DNA from: Oxalobacter sp.
Lineage (GTDB): Bacteria > Pseudomonadota > Gammaproteobacteria > Burkholderiales > Burkholderiaceae_D
Direction of reading: 5' to 3'
Length of the DNA: 44,324 bases
NCBI GenBank assembly: GCA_017524145.1
Contig: JAFWUI010000013.1
Span: forward strand, 1 to 44,324
The notes under the pieces are model-generated. The model searched no databases and was not told where the DNA came from. It saw nothing but the letters and a program-made list of their open reading frames with translations. The position numbers were made by a program, and so were the translations under genes. Below, piece by piece: positions 1-8,317 of the stretch (the first letter of the stretch is position 1; each line of letters opens with the position of its first letter).

Positions 1-140
1 AATAACCATGGAATGGATGGCGGAATACAATGAAATCCGCCCACATGAATCGCTTGGGAACCTGCCTCCACGGGCATTTTTGATGAAAAACAGCGGGAAA
101 ATCTCTAATTTAAGTTGTGCCTAAAATGGGGAGGTTTACA
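1..140 (+). mobile_element. Right end of an IS3-family insertion sequence
   Basis: The transposase stop is followed by 16 bases and then by a sequence ending GGGGAGGTTTACA at 140. Read from the outside this is TGTAAACCTCCCC, which has the TG...CA ends expected of IS3-family inverted repeats. The boundary at 140 is supported independently: a signal-peptide reading frame on the minus strand runs without a break up to base 141 and meets a stop as soon as it enters the element. The left end is outside the window, so the target duplication cannot be checked. Confidence 0.75.
2..124 (+). CDS. IS3-family transposase (OrfB), C-terminal fragment cut by the window edge
   Basis: The reading frame is open from the first bases to a TAA at 122-124 and gives 40 residues that include the stretch EWMAEYNEIRPHESLGNLPP. 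This W-x-x-x-YN-x-x-RPHxSLGN-x-(P/T)P pattern is the usual C-terminal end of the DDE integrase domain (after the catalytic Glu) of IS3-family OrfB transposases. The start and the DDE residues lie outside the window, so completeness cannot be judged. The subgroup (IS407/IS51-like) is a guess from the RPHESLGN wording. Confidence 0.85.
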   Translation: MTMEWMAEYNEIRPHESLGNLPPRAFLMKNSGKISNLSCA

Positions 141-216
141 AGGAATCCGCTAAAACAAAGGAACTGACAGACATCAGCCCCAAAGAGATAAGACTGACTG
201 TTATCAATTTCTTCAT
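138..216 (-). pseudogene. 5' fragment of an exported-protein gene interrupted by the IS
   Basis: On the minus strand an ATG at 216-214, preceded by GGAG seven bases upstream, opens a frame starting MKKLITVSLISLGLM and continuing to SFVLADS: two lysines, a hydrophobic core and a V-L-A cleavage site, a textbook Sec signal peptide. After codon 25 the frame crosses base 141/140 into the insertion sequence and stops at a TAA (138-136) supplied by the IS end. The mature protein is lost from this side; its remainder should lie beyond the IS outside the window. The identity of the protein cannot be told from the signal peptide alone. Confidence 0.65.
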
Positions 217-321
217 AAGACATCTCCATAGATAATAACAGGGTTACTCGTTCGATATTTCCGAAAAGGCCAGAAACGATTTTTCAATGTCTCCATCAAA
301 GGGGGCAACAAAACAGGCTGG

Positions 322-1062
322 TCATCTTTGCATTGGAGTTTCAATCAAACCGACAGGATCAACATAATCAAAGAAGTTGGGGTTCTGCCCTGCATTCAAC
401 TCTGATGCATATCTCTCAATCCCATCGCTTAAGATATTTTCGTGGTCAACGCTACATTTCAGATATGCCCATTTCCGTGCATATCCTTCAGAGAAACCAT
501 ATGAATAACTTTTGCATTTCTGATCAACTTTTTTTGGCAAATCGCTTATCTGTCTCTGTAAGGAATTTCTGAGATTTGCAGGAATCATGCGCCATGCCTG
601 TGCATAGCGTTTATTTGCAATAGTAGCTTCCTGCTTAGTCTGCCAATATGCACGCCCACTGTCTAAATCACTATTGACTGGTTGAGTCTGGTAAACATTC
701 TTTGATGGATTTTTTATAGGTTCTATCCTTGCCTGTGTTCTGGACGGTTGAGGCTCTGGCAAGCGTTTGGCGCCAGACTTCCCACTACATTTCACCAATG
801 CAAAAATGACAATAATCAGAACAGCAATACCGATACATCCTCCAAGAATCCCCCAGTTGTGTTGAGTGTTTTTCTGAATAATGACAACGTTATTTTGTTC
901 TTCAGATTTAGCGGTTGGTGTTGGTGCTTTTTTCGATTCAGAAAAGGGGTCATCAACTATCGGCTGTTTCTTGCCACAATATGGACAATCAGCGTATTTG
1001 CTGCCTTCAGTAATATCCAAAGGAGCACTACAAAAACGACAAGTCATTCTGAGTGTACTCAT
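322..1062 (-). CDS. Zinc-ribbon, single-pass membrane protein of unknown function
   Basis: This 246-residue protein is not one I can name. Residues 8-29 hold a CxxC-x14-CxxC zinc ribbon (C8, C11, C26, C29). A polar linker follows, then one membrane segment at about 70-92 (a run of G/I/V/L/A ending in VKC), then a roughly 150-residue domain rich in charged and aromatic residues. The order zinc ribbon, linker, one transmembrane helix, C-terminal domain is common in small bacterial envelope proteins; the C-terminal part faintly resembles DUF1311/LprI-type lysozyme-inhibitor proteins, but I would not assign that. The start at 1062 has AGGA eight bases upstream. It stands alone and faces the IS end. 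Its composition is more AT-rich than the neighbouring genes, which may mean recent acquisition. Confidence 0.7.
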   Translation of the reverse strand: MSTLRMTCRFCSAPLDITEGSKYADCPYCGKKQPIVDDPFSESKKAPTPTAKSEEQNNVVIIQKNTQHNWGILGGCIGIAVLIIVIFALVKCSGKSGAKRLPEPQPSRTQARIEPIKNPSKNVYQTQPVNSDLDSGRAYWQTKQEATIANKRYAQAWRMIPANLRNSLQRQISDLPKKVDQKCKSYSYGFSEGYARKWAYLKCSVDHENILSDGIERYASELNAGQNPNFFDYVDPVGLIETPMQR

Positions 1063-1443
1063 CCAAAGATTCCTGATTAGATTTTTACAAAAATACTATA
1101 ATAGGATTGCACAGATACTGTTATTAGTTTATATGGCGGATATATATCAAACATTGCCTGATGATGGTAACGGATAAGCTGGGTACATACAACTGAGTAT
1201 CAAGGTGAAACCATTAGTCAGACTTTCCTGCCAAGAAACCATCCTTATCTGTTTCAGCATGAACTTGCCTTTAATCTTGAAAGTCAACCTTTCTGAATGT
1301 TTTTCTGCGATACTCCCATGAACAATCATCCATAACCTGATGCAGAGAAACAGCCATGATGAAGAAATCTCTGGCAGCAAATGCTAAAAATGATTCCTTC
1401 ATATAGGTATTAAATCCACACCTACCAACGGAAACACCGAAAA
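1063..1443. other. 381-base stretch without a convincing gene
   Basis: It lies between the starts of the divergent zinc-ribbon gene and the pseudouridine synthase and must carry both promoters. A weak -10-like TATTAT for the minus-strand gene lies near 1100. A 77-codon minus-strand frame (1147-1380) and a 41-codon stop-free plus-strand run near 1177-1300 have neither a ribosome site nor a recognisable family. The stretch is AT-rich. I see no tRNA, hairpin terminator or repeat in it. Confidence 0.5.
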
Positions 1444-2373
1444 ATGAAGAAGCCGATTCCCTGCATGAACGGAGTCAGTCCAAGCCGCATCACGATGGCG
1501 CAAGGTGATTGGCTGTCCTGTTTGGATTTCCTGGCCGAACGGATTCCTGCGGTTTCACGGGAACAATGGGAAAAACGCATCCTGAATGGTGAAGTGCTGG
1601 ATGAAAACGGTATCCCAATCACCTTGAACGCCCGTCATCAGGCAGGCAGGAAACTTTACTATTACCGTTATCTGGAACACGAATGGCATATTCCTTTTGA
1701 AGAGGCTGTCCTGTACCAGGACGACCATCTGGTGGTTGCTGACAAACCGCATTTCCTGCCGGTTATCCCATCAGGCAGGTATATCCAGGAAACCCTTCTG
1801 GTGCGCCTGCGCCGCATGCTGGGAATCGATACCTTATCCCCTATCCATCGCATTGACCGGGAAACCGCAGGTCTGGTCCTGTTTTCTGTACGTGCCGATG
1901 AACGGAATGACTATCAGAAACTGTTCCGGACACGCGCAGTCTCGAAAATTTATGAAGCCATTGCCCCTTACAAGCAGTCATTGGATGAACCGACCCTCTG
2001 CCGTCATCAGGTTTTCCAACGTGATGACAACTTCATGCAGATGGCTACCGGCAACGGTGAGCCCAATACAGAAACCCTGGTCAGCATCCTTCAGCATAAC
2101 AGTGACTACGCCCATTACCGGCTTGAACCGTTCACCGGACGCAAACATCAATTGCGGGTACAGATGATGGCAATGGGTATTCCTATCCTGAACGACCGTA
2201 TCTACCCAAAACATCTGCCCGAAGCCGTGACAGAACCTATGCTGGCTGAAGAATACCGTCACCCTTTACAGTTGCTTGCCCGTTCCATTGCGTTCATTGA
2301 CCCGGTCACCGGCCAGGACAGGCAGTTCAGCAGCAACCGGCAACTGGCAGCAAAATCATTGACCGAACCCTGA
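1444..2373 (+). CDS. RluA-family pseudouridine synthase
   Basis: The 309-residue protein isomerises uridine to pseudouridine in RNA. The family signature is HRIDRETAGLVLFS around residues 136-149, with the catalytic aspartate at D138 (motif HR-I/L-D-x-x-T-x-G). Residues 25-75 look like an S4-type RNA-binding region. The late motif around residue 234, GRKHQLRVQMMAMG, is the conserved R-x-HQ-I/L-R-V-H region. The target (23S rRNA or tRNA) cannot be read from the sequence. The length fits the TruC/RluA group. The next gene follows after 22 bases, probably in one transcript. The start codon is an ATG without a strong ribosome site, so an internal start cannot be excluded. Confidence 0.85.
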   Translation: MKKPIPCMNGVSPSRITMAQGDWLSCLDFLAERIPAVSREQWEKRILNGEVLDENGIPITLNARHQAGRKLYYYRYLEHEWHIPFEEAVLYQDDHLVVADKPHFLPVIPSGRYIQETLLVRLRRMLGIDTLSPIHRIDRETAGLVLFSVRADERNDYQKLFRTRAVSKIYEAIAPYKQSLDEPTLCRHQVFQRDDNFMQMATGNGEPNTETLVSILQHNSDYAHYRLEPFTGRKHQLRVQMMAMGIPILNDRIYPKHLPEAVTEPMLAEEYRHPLQLLARSIAFIDPVTGQDRQFSSNRQLAAKSLTEP

Positions 2374-2395
2374 CTTTATCTTTAAAGAATAATAA

Positions 2396-3187
2396 ATGAG
2401 CCTATCAGATGAAATTTTCACCTTAAAGCAGGATAAAAATTATCCAAAGGTAACTATGACTGAATTCAAGGGGATTCTGAACCTGCATCTCGGGACTGAC
2501 TGGATCCAAGGCGGGATGCGGCTTTCCCGTCCCAATGAAATCGTCTTTGATTATGTCCAGCAGATGATGGCTTGGATGCTGTTCAAACAGCAACCTGAAC
2601 ATATTGTGCAGTTAGGACTCGGTGCAGGTTCATTGACCAAATTCTGTTACCACTCGTTTCCTGATAGCCGGATAACGGCCATCGAACTGAATCCCAATGT
2701 CATCAGTGTCTGCCGGGCGACCTTCCATCTTCCTCCCGACGATGACCGTCTTTCCGTCATCCAAGCTGATGCCAAAGATTACATCACCTCCCAACAGGAT
2801 AAAAACGATATTGATATCCTTCAGATTGACCTTTATGACAAAGAAGCACAGGCTCCAGTCTTTGATTCAACTGAATTTTTCCGGCAATGCGCTGATGCCA
2901 TGACGCCTGACGGCATCCTGACCATCAATATCTTTGGAGAACAATCAGACAGGAAGCAGACCATCGGCAACCTGCAGACCTGTTTCGATGCTGTTGTCTG
3001 GCTGAAGGAAGTGGATGGCGGCAACATGGTTGCCATTGCTTTCAAAGATGCCCCAAGCATTGATTTCGAAACGCTCTACAAGCAGGCGGAAACCATCCGC
3101 CGGACAACCAGGCTGAAAGCGGTCAACTGGGTTGATGACCTGTACACATGGATGCAGGAAACAGCCGTTTTATCAGAAGATAACTGA
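2396..3187 (+). CDS. Spermidine-synthase-like Rossmann-fold transferase
   Basis: The 263-residue protein has the class I methyltransferase/spermidine synthase fold. The glycine loop is QLGLGAGSLTKF, followed by the acidic end of strand two (ITAIELNPNVI) and IQADAKDYI. The loop DILQIDLYDKEAQAP replaces the D-(S/A)-(S/T)-D-P motif of true spermidine synthases, so polyamine synthesis is doubtful. Many bacteria carry such orphan 'spermidine synthase-like' proteins of unproven role. There is no speD nearby. It lies 22 bases behind the pseudouridine synthase and is probably cotranscribed with it. Cytosolic, no signal peptide. Confidence 0.75.
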   Translation: MSLSDEIFTLKQDKNYPKVTMTEFKGILNLHLGTDWIQGGMRLSRPNEIVFDYVQQMMAWMLFKQQPEHIVQLGLGAGSLTKFCYHSFPDSRITAIELNPNVISVCRATFHLPPDDDRLSVIQADAKDYITSQQDKNDIDILQIDLYDKEAQAPVFDSTEFFRQCADAMTPDGILTINIFGEQSDRKQTIGNLQTCFDAVVWLKEVDGGNMVAIAFKDAPSIDFETLYKQAETIRRTTRLKAVNWVDDLYTWMQETAVLSEDN

Positions 3188-3241
3188 AAATAGCAGCATT
3201 TAACTGCCGTTTAACCGCTCAACAGCATCGTGCCAAGAGAA

Positions 3242-3274
3242 ATGCCACACCCCGCATCAGGCAGGATGTGGCAT
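3242..3274. terminator. Possible shared hairpin between convergent genes
   Basis: ATGCCACA at 3242-3249 pairs with TGTGGCAT at 3267-3274 around a 17-base loop. It lies between the stop at 3187 and the stop of the convergent aldehyde dehydrogenase at 3297. There is no clear T-run on either side, so it is only a weak terminator candidate. Confidence 0.35.
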
Positions 3275-3296
3275 CCTTCAATGGCTGGCAACTGGA

Positions 3297-4745
3297 TTAC
3301 CGTTCCTGTAGGTTGACCCAGATGGTCTTGGGTTCGGTGAAATTCTCAATCGCTGCTTCACCGTGTTCCCTGCCAAAGCCAGACTGGCCTGTACCGCCCC
3401 ATGGCAGACGGATATCTGTATAGCCATAGGTGTTGACCCAGACTGTCCCTGCCTTGAGCGCTTGGGCAACACGGTTGCAACGTGTGCCGTTCCGGCTCCA
3501 GACACCGGCTGCCAGGCTGAAGGCGGTGCCGTTGGCAATCGCGATGGCTTCTTCCTCAGTGTCAAAAGGAATCACGCAGGCAACCGGACCAAAGATTTCC
3601 TCTTGGGAAATACGCATTTCATTCTTGACCTGGGTAAACAGGGTAGGCTGTACATAGAAGCCCTTTCCGCCAACCCGTTCGCCACCATACGCCAGTGCAG
3701 CTCCTTCTTTCTTACCGATTTCGATGTATTCCATCACGGCATCGAACTGCCGCTGGGAGACCAAAGGTCCCATGATGGTGTCTTCAGAAGCTGTGTCACC
3801 GATACGGATTTTCTTCGCACGGGCAATCAGCCGGTCAACGACATCATAATAGACTGAACGCTGCGCTAGGATACGCGAACCCGCTGAACAGACCTGTCCT
3901 GCATTGAAGAAAATACCCGAAGCCGCACCACGGACTGCACTGTCAAGGTCTGCATCATTGAAGATGATGTTGGCAGACTTGCCTCCAAGCTCCAGGGTGA
4001 TTTTCTTGAAGTTCGATGCCGCACCTTCCATGATGCCTTTCCCGACACCCGGCGATCCAGTGAAGGTGATTTTGTCAATCAATGGATGGGCAACCATCGC
4101 ATCACCGACGACACGCCCTTTACCGGTTACAATATTCAACACACCAGGCGGAACGCCAGCCTCCAAAGCCAGTTCACCGATACGGATAATGGAAAGCGGC
4201 GTGATTTCCGCAGGTTTGACCACCAGGGTGCAGCCACATGCCAGTGCCGGGGCGATTTTCCAGATGCCAATCATCAGTGGGAAATTCCAAGGCACAATCG
4301 CACCGACCACCCCGACGGGTTCGCGGATGGTATAGGTCAAGGCATCGGTCCTCGCCGGAATCACCTGCCCCATGATTTTGTCGGTCCAACCGGCATAGTA
4401 GCGCATGGTATCAATGGCTGCCGGCATATCCTGCCGCCTGACGGCAGAAACCGGTTTCCCACCGTTCAGGCTTTCTATCTGGACGATTTCTTCCTGATGG
4501 GCTTCCATCAGGTCTGCCAGCCGGTTCAGGATGCGTCCCCGTTCAGCAGCAGTAATACCATTCCAGGCCTTGAGTGCTTCTTTCGCAGCCTTGGCCGCCT
4601 TATCTACATCCTTTTCTGTGCCAGCAGCGACATAAGCAATCGGTTCTTCGGTTGCCGGATTGATGATGGTTGAATATTCTCCCTGTTCTGCAGGCATCCA
4701 TTTCCCATCAATCAGCAGGTCATATTTTGGAATCTGGTTTTCCAT
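3297..4745 (-). CDS. NAD(P)-dependent aldehyde dehydrogenase (ALDH superfamily)
   Basis: The 482-residue enzyme oxidises an aldehyde to its acid. It carries the full ALDH set: PWNFP with N154, the cofactor-binding loop FTGSPGVGKGIM near 228, the general base E252 in LELGGKSANI, and the catalytic thiol C286 in FFNAGQVCSAG. The closest named relatives by feel are betaine-aldehyde and gamma-aminobutyraldehyde dehydrogenases, but the substrate cannot be deduced. The start has a strong site (AAAGGAGG, five bases before ATG). It is a single-gene unit: the upstream 136 bases hold a 12-base palindrome CTTTTCGAAAAG (4786-4797) that might be an operator. Confidence 0.9.
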   Translation of the reverse strand: MENQIPKYDLLIDGKWMPAEQGEYSTIINPATEEPIAYVAAGTEKDVDKAAKAAKEALKAWNGITAAERGRILNRLADLMEAHQEEIVQIESLNGGKPVSAVRRQDMPAAIDTMRYYAGWTDKIMGQVIPARTDALTYTIREPVGVVGAIVPWNFPLMIGIWKIAPALACGCTLVVKPAEITPLSIIRIGELALEAGVPPGVLNIVTGKGRVVGDAMVAHPLIDKITFTGSPGVGKGIMEGAASNFKKITLELGGKSANIIFNDADLDSAVRGAASGIFFNAGQVCSAGSRILAQRSVYYDVVDRLIARAKKIRIGDTASEDTIMGPLVSQRQFDAVMEYIEIGKKEGAALAYGGERVGGKGFYVQPTLFTQVKNEMRISQEEIFGPVACVIPFDTEEEAIAIANGTAFSLAAGVWSRNGTRCNRVAQALKAGTVWVNTYGYTDIRLPWGGTGQSGFGREHGEAAIENFTEPKTIWVNLQER

Positions 4746-4881
4746 AATCCCTCCTTTATTAATCCAAGATTGTTTTCTGCCTTTTCTTTTCGAAAAGATA
4801 TGTAAATCTTAACAGTGTTCTTAAAAACCTGCAGGGCACCCGTCCAATAAGGGAAAAACCAAGGCTGTCAGCAGTAACCTG

Positions 4882-5958
4882 TTATCCAATGACCGCGGTC
4901 CCCTTGACTTGGGCAAAGACCGCTTTCCCAGGCTCAAGCCCCAGCACGACTGCTGACTTGCGGGTTATCCTAGACAACAGATGCGAACCCTTTGCATCCA
5001 GTTCAACCATCACCTGTCCATTGCCACTGTCTGCCAATCCAACCACCACAGCTTCAACGACATTGAGGATGCTGGTCTGTCCGGGCTTCTCAATGGAAAT
5101 GCTGACATCCCTTGCCTGAACCCGCAGTTTCAAAGGCTGACCGATACGGTAACTGCCTGCGGGCAGGAAAATCTGCCCGCCCTTGAACTGGAAAGTGCTC
5201 AGTTGGAAACCAGTATCGATGGCCGAAATCCTCCCTGCAATTGAAGCAGCTGCGCCATCATAATGCACCAATGGCAGGTCAAGCCGTGTCAACATTTCAG
5301 GCGTTGGTCCCGATGATGCAATCCTGCCCCGTTCCAGCAAGACCAGGTAATCTGACAAAACAGCCACTTCTTCCAATGAATGGCTGACATATAAGATGGG
5401 GATTTTAAGCTCTTCATTCAATCGATGCAGGTAAGGCAGGATTTCCTGCCGCCGCTTCTGATCCAATGATGCCATCGGTTCATCCATCATCAGGATTTTG
5501 GGACTGGCCGCCAATGCACGGGCAATGGCAACACGCTGACCCTCACCGCCAGAAAGGGTATCCGGCATCCGTTCAAGCAGGTGACCGATACCCAACAATT
5601 CCACTATATCTTCCAATGGAATCCTGTTGTCATCCTGTTTCACCCGCTTCATACCAAAATGCAGGTTCTTGGCAACAGACAGGTGCGGAAACAGACGCGC
5701 ATCCTGGAATACCATGCCCAATGGCCGCTGATACGTGGGGATGAACAGTCCCTTCCCATCGTCCTGCCAAATATCCTCTTTGATGCGGACAAGACCATTG
5801 GATGGCCGTTCCAGACCAGCAAAAACTCTCAGCAATGTAGATTTACCGACCCCGGATTCCCCGAAAAAGGCTGTGACACCTGAACCAGGCAAGGTCAGGT
5901 CAAAAGACAGTTGATAGTCCGGGAACGTTACAGTCCCTTGGCATTGCAGGCTGTTCAT
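4882..5958 (-). CDS. modC: Molybdate ABC transporter, ATP-binding protein ModC
   Basis: The 358-residue ATPase powers molybdate uptake. Walker A is GESGVGKST at 33-41, followed by the Q-loop in [15 protein letters not shown], the ABC signature [15 protein letters not shown] near 137, and Walker [13 protein letters not shown]. The last ~70 residues form a TOBE/Mop-type domain that binds molybdate, diagnostic for ModC among ABC ATPases. The ATG overlaps the modB stop in an ATGA, so the two are translationally coupled. It is the last gene of modABC, and no strong terminator is visible behind it. Confidence 0.95.
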   Translation of the reverse strand: MNSLQCQGTVTFPDYQLSFDLTLPGSGVTAFFGESGVGKSTLLRVFAGLERPSNGLVRIKEDIWQDDGKGLFIPTYQRPLGMVFQDARLFPHLSVAKNLHFGMKRVKQDDNRIPLEDIVELLGIGHLLERMPDTLSGGEGQRVAIARALAASPKILMMDEPMASLDQKRRQEILPYLHRLNEELKIPILYVSHSLEEVAVLSDYLVLLERGRIASSGPTPEMLTRLDLPLVHYDGAAASIAGRISAIDTGFQLSTFQFKGGQIFLPAGSYRIGQPLKLRVQARDVSISIEKPGQTSILNVVEAVVVGLADSGNGQVMVELDAKGSHLLSRITRKSAVVLGLEPGKAVFAQVKGTAVIG

Positions 5959-6626
5959 CGGCGGCGTTTATTGGGATTGAAAAGGTAAAGCAACAGCAAG
6001 ACCACAAACGAGAACGCCAGCAAGCCTGCTGACAGGTAATGGGCCTGGGTAAATTCCAAGGATTCGACATGGTCATAAATGGTGACCGACAGCACCCGGG
6101 TCTCATCCGGGATATCGCCCCCAATCATCATGACAACACCAAATTCCCCGACTGTATGGGCAAACCCCATTACAATGGCTGTGATGTAACTGGACTTTGC
6201 CATCGGTACGATGACGGAAAAGAAGGTATCCAAAGGTGATGCCCGCAATGTCGCTGCCGCTTCAACCGGTCCCTTGCCAATAGCCTCAAATGCATTCTGG
6301 AGCGGCTGTACGACAAATGGCAGGGAATAGATGACGGAAGCCACCAACAGCCCATAAAACGTGAACGGTAGGCGCGGAACCCCGATGGCATCACACAGGC
6401 TTCCAACAGGCCCTTTTGGCCCCATCAACACCAGCAGATAGAACCCCAAGACTGTCGGCGGCAGGACAAACGGCAGGTTCACCACTGCATTGATGGCCCC
6501 CCGCCACCATCCCCGGGTATGCGCAAGATGCCACGCAAGCGGCGTTGAGACCACCAACAGGATCAAGGTGGTCAGCGTCGCCAGCTTGAGTGTCAATGTC
6601 ACTGCTGACCAGTCAACACCAGGCAT
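5955..6626 (-). CDS. modB: Molybdate ABC transporter, permease ModB
   Basis: The 223-residue inner-membrane protein has about five hydrophobic segments. The cytoplasmic EAA loop that docks onto the ATPase is visible near residues 115-140 ([20 protein letters not shown]). The wording of the N-terminal half ([20 protein letters not shown]) is typical of ModB. It follows modA by 21 bases and overlaps modC by 4 bases, forming one operon modA-modB-modC. No truncation is seen. Confidence 0.95.
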   Translation of the reverse strand: MPGVDWSAVTLTLKLATLTTLILLVVSTPLAWHLAHTRGWWRGAINAVVNLPFVLPPTVLGFYLLVLMGPKGPVGSLCDAIGVPRLPFTFYGLLVASVIYSLPFVVQPLQNAFEAIGKGPVEAAATLRASPLDTFFSVIVPMAKSSYITAIVMGFAHTVGEFGVVMMIGGDIPDETRVLSVTIYDHVESLEFTQAHYLSAGLLAFSFVVLLLLYLFNPNKRRR

Positions 6627-6647
6627 TGTCCCAATCTTTCCTGTCTA

Positions 6648-7412
6648 TCAGTTGGAATAACCGTAACTCTTCATCACCTTGCGGGCAGCAGGTGATTTCA
6701 GATATTTCATCAAAGCCACCGCGGCAGGATTGTCCTTGCCACCTGGCAACAGGACAGCATCCTGACGGATGGGCTTGTAATAATTCTTAGGAACCAGCCA
6801 ATAAGAACCACCATGTGTCAGCTTACCATCCTTATAAATCTGGGACATCGCAACAAAGCCGAGTTCTGCATTGCCTGTCTGGACATAGCCAAATGTTGTC
6901 CCGATATTCTTGCCAACCACCAGTCTGTCATTGACTGCTGCTGTCAGTCCCATTTTCTGCAGGGTCTGGGTCGCCGCCAATCCATAAGGTGCCAATTTAG
7001 GGTCTGCAATGGCGATGTGGCTGTAAGACCCTGTTTTCAGAATCTGCCCTTTCTTATCCACATAACCTGGGGTAACAGACCATAATGCCAGTTTACCGAT
7101 GGCATAAGTGAAGCGGGAACCTGGGACAATACCGCCTTCCTGTTCCAGCTTGATGGGTTTCGCCTGGTCAGCAGACAGGAAGATGTCATAAGAAGCGCCA
7201 TTCTGGATCTGGGAAACAATCTTGCCGCTGGATTCAGCAGAAATGGAAACCGTATGACCAGTTGCACGCTGGAACTTGGCGGAAATATCCTGTAATGGTT
7301 CCTTGAAATTGGCGGCAACCGCAACACTGACGTTCTCAGCCGAGGCAACAGCAGCGGCAGCCATCAGCATCAGGCCAACGAGGATTTTCGGTAATTTGAT
7401 GGTTTTCAGCAT
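6648..7412 (-). CDS. modA: Periplasmic molybdate-binding protein ModA
   Basis: The 254-residue protein captures molybdate (and tungstate) in the periplasm and passes it to ModBC. A Sec signal peptide with a hydrophobic core and an ASA cleavage site after residue 25 is plain. The mature N-terminus continues VSVAVAANFKEPLQDI, the usual ModA start, and the serine of SAESSGKIVSQI near residue 60 belongs to the anion pocket. It is the first gene of modABC. Its start (AAGGAC eight bases upstream) lies just downstream of a palindrome that fits a ModE operator. Confidence 0.95.
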   Translation of the reverse strand: MLKTIKLPKILVGLMLMAAAAVASAENVSVAVAANFKEPLQDISAKFQRATGHTVSISAESSGKIVSQIQNGASYDIFLSADQAKPIKLEQEGGIVPGSRFTYAIGKLALWSVTPGYVDKKGQILKTGSYSHIAIADPKLAPYGLAATQTLQKMGLTAAVNDRLVVGKNIGTTFGYVQTGNAELGFVAMSQIYKDGKLTHGGSYWLVPKNYYKPIRQDAVLLPGGKDNPAAVALMKYLKSPAARKVMKSYGYSN

Positions 7413-7423
7413 GGTAAGTCCTT

Positions 7424-7453
7424 TCGCTATTCATTAAGGTAATAGCGATTATA
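7424..7453 (-). promoter_or_regulatory. ModE-type operator over the modA promoter start
   Basis: A perfect inverted repeat TCGCTATT (7424-7431) and AATAGCGA (7441-7448), nine bases apart, sits 12-36 bases before the modA ATG. Its outer end runs into a perfect minus-strand -10 hexamer TATAAT (7448-7453); no good -35 is visible. E. coli ModE half-sites have the form TCGTTAT/ATAACGA, close to the half-sites here, and modE itself is divergent from this region. A repressor bound here would cover the transcription start, as molybdate-loaded ModE does in E. coli. Confidence 0.65.
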
Positions 7454-7496
7454 GCACCATAGTCTGACACAGGGGAATGGTTTAAAATGACTTTGT

Positions 7497-7508
7497 TCTA
7501 TATATAGA
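7497..7508. promoter_or_regulatory. Twelve-base palindrome upstream of modE
   Basis: TCTATATATAGA is a perfect palindrome 17 bases before the modE start. It could be a second ModE contact (autoregulation) or simply the AT-rich -10 region of the modE promoter. TATA repeats occur in ModE sites of several bacteria, but nothing here decides between the two. Confidence 0.3.
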
Positions 7509-7525
7509 TAGGTCAAGGATCCATC

Positions 7526-8293
7526 ATGGGTGACTCAGCTTCTTTAGCCAATGCCTTCGGCAACACCCTCTCCGACAAGCGTATCGAAGTCCTGCGCAAG
7601 ATCGGCAAAACCGGTTCCATCTCACAGGCAGCCCGTGAAAACGGCATCAGCTACAAGGCCGCCTGGCAGGCGATCGATACCCTGACCAACCTGACTGGCG
7701 TCAGACTGGTTGAAAAAGTCGTCGGCGGTATCGGTGGCGGCGGTGCAAAACTGACGGAAGAAGGCTCACGCTTGCTGGAAATGGCAGATGTCCTGCAGGA
7801 AAACCGCAATGACATCCTCCAGCGCTTCCATAACGATGGCAAGGGCAATGCCCCGCACAGGGTTCCTGTCCTCAGCATCCGGACCAGTATGCGCAACTAC
7901 CTGCCCTGCCATGTCACCGGACTGAAAATGAACGGGCAGATTGTCCGTGTCTGCCTCGCTGTGGTCGATGACATTCCGGGCATCGTTTCCCGTATCACAC
8001 GGACGAGTGCCGAACTGCTTGGACTGGAAGCCGGGCTTTCTGTCATCGCCATGTTCAAGGCGATGGCTGTCAAGGTTTCTGATGAGGCGCCTACCGGCAG
8101 TATGGCGCTGGCAAACCATCTGCAGGGCATCGTCACCCGTGTTTCCCGGGGAGACAGTGGTGATGAAGTCACCCTGGAACTGAAACCCGGGATGCAGGTG
8201 GTCGGTTTTGCCCCTTCTGAAAAACATCTTGACATCGGGGATGCCGTCTATGCCACGGTGGATGAATCCGCTGTCGTCGTCGCCTTGCCATAA
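7526..8293 (+). CDS. modE: Molybdate-responsive transcription regulator ModE
   Basis: The 255-residue protein has an N-terminal LysR-like winged helix (residues 15-105; the core is GSISQAARENGISYKAAWQAID and the wing is rich in glycine, VGGIGGGGAKL). Two Mop/TOBE repeats follow (about 125-190 and 195-255) that bind molybdate at the dimer interface. This is the full E. coli ModE architecture and length. With molybdate it represses modABC and can activate molybdoenzyme genes. It is divergent from modA and shares the control region 7413-7525. fdhD starts 24 bases behind its stop, so the two are probably cotranscribed. Confidence 0.93.
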   Translation: MGDSASLANAFGNTLSDKRIEVLRKIGKTGSISQAARENGISYKAAWQAIDTLTNLTGVRLVEKVVGGIGGGGAKLTEEGSRLLEMADVLQENRNDILQRFHNDGKGNAPHRVPVLSIRTSMRNYLPCHVTGLKMNGQIVRVCLAVVDDIPGIVSRITRTSAELLGLEAGLSVIAMFKAMAVKVSDEAPTGSMALANHLQGIVTRVSRGDSGDEVTLELKPGMQVVGFAPSEKHLDIGDAVYATVDESAVVVALP

Positions 8294-8317
8294 TACGCAT
8301 CAGGATTGGAAACTGTC

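Noticed and set aside
1147-1380. 77-codon minus-strand ORF
   Set aside because: No ribosome site, no recognisable motif and poor codon use; judged chance.
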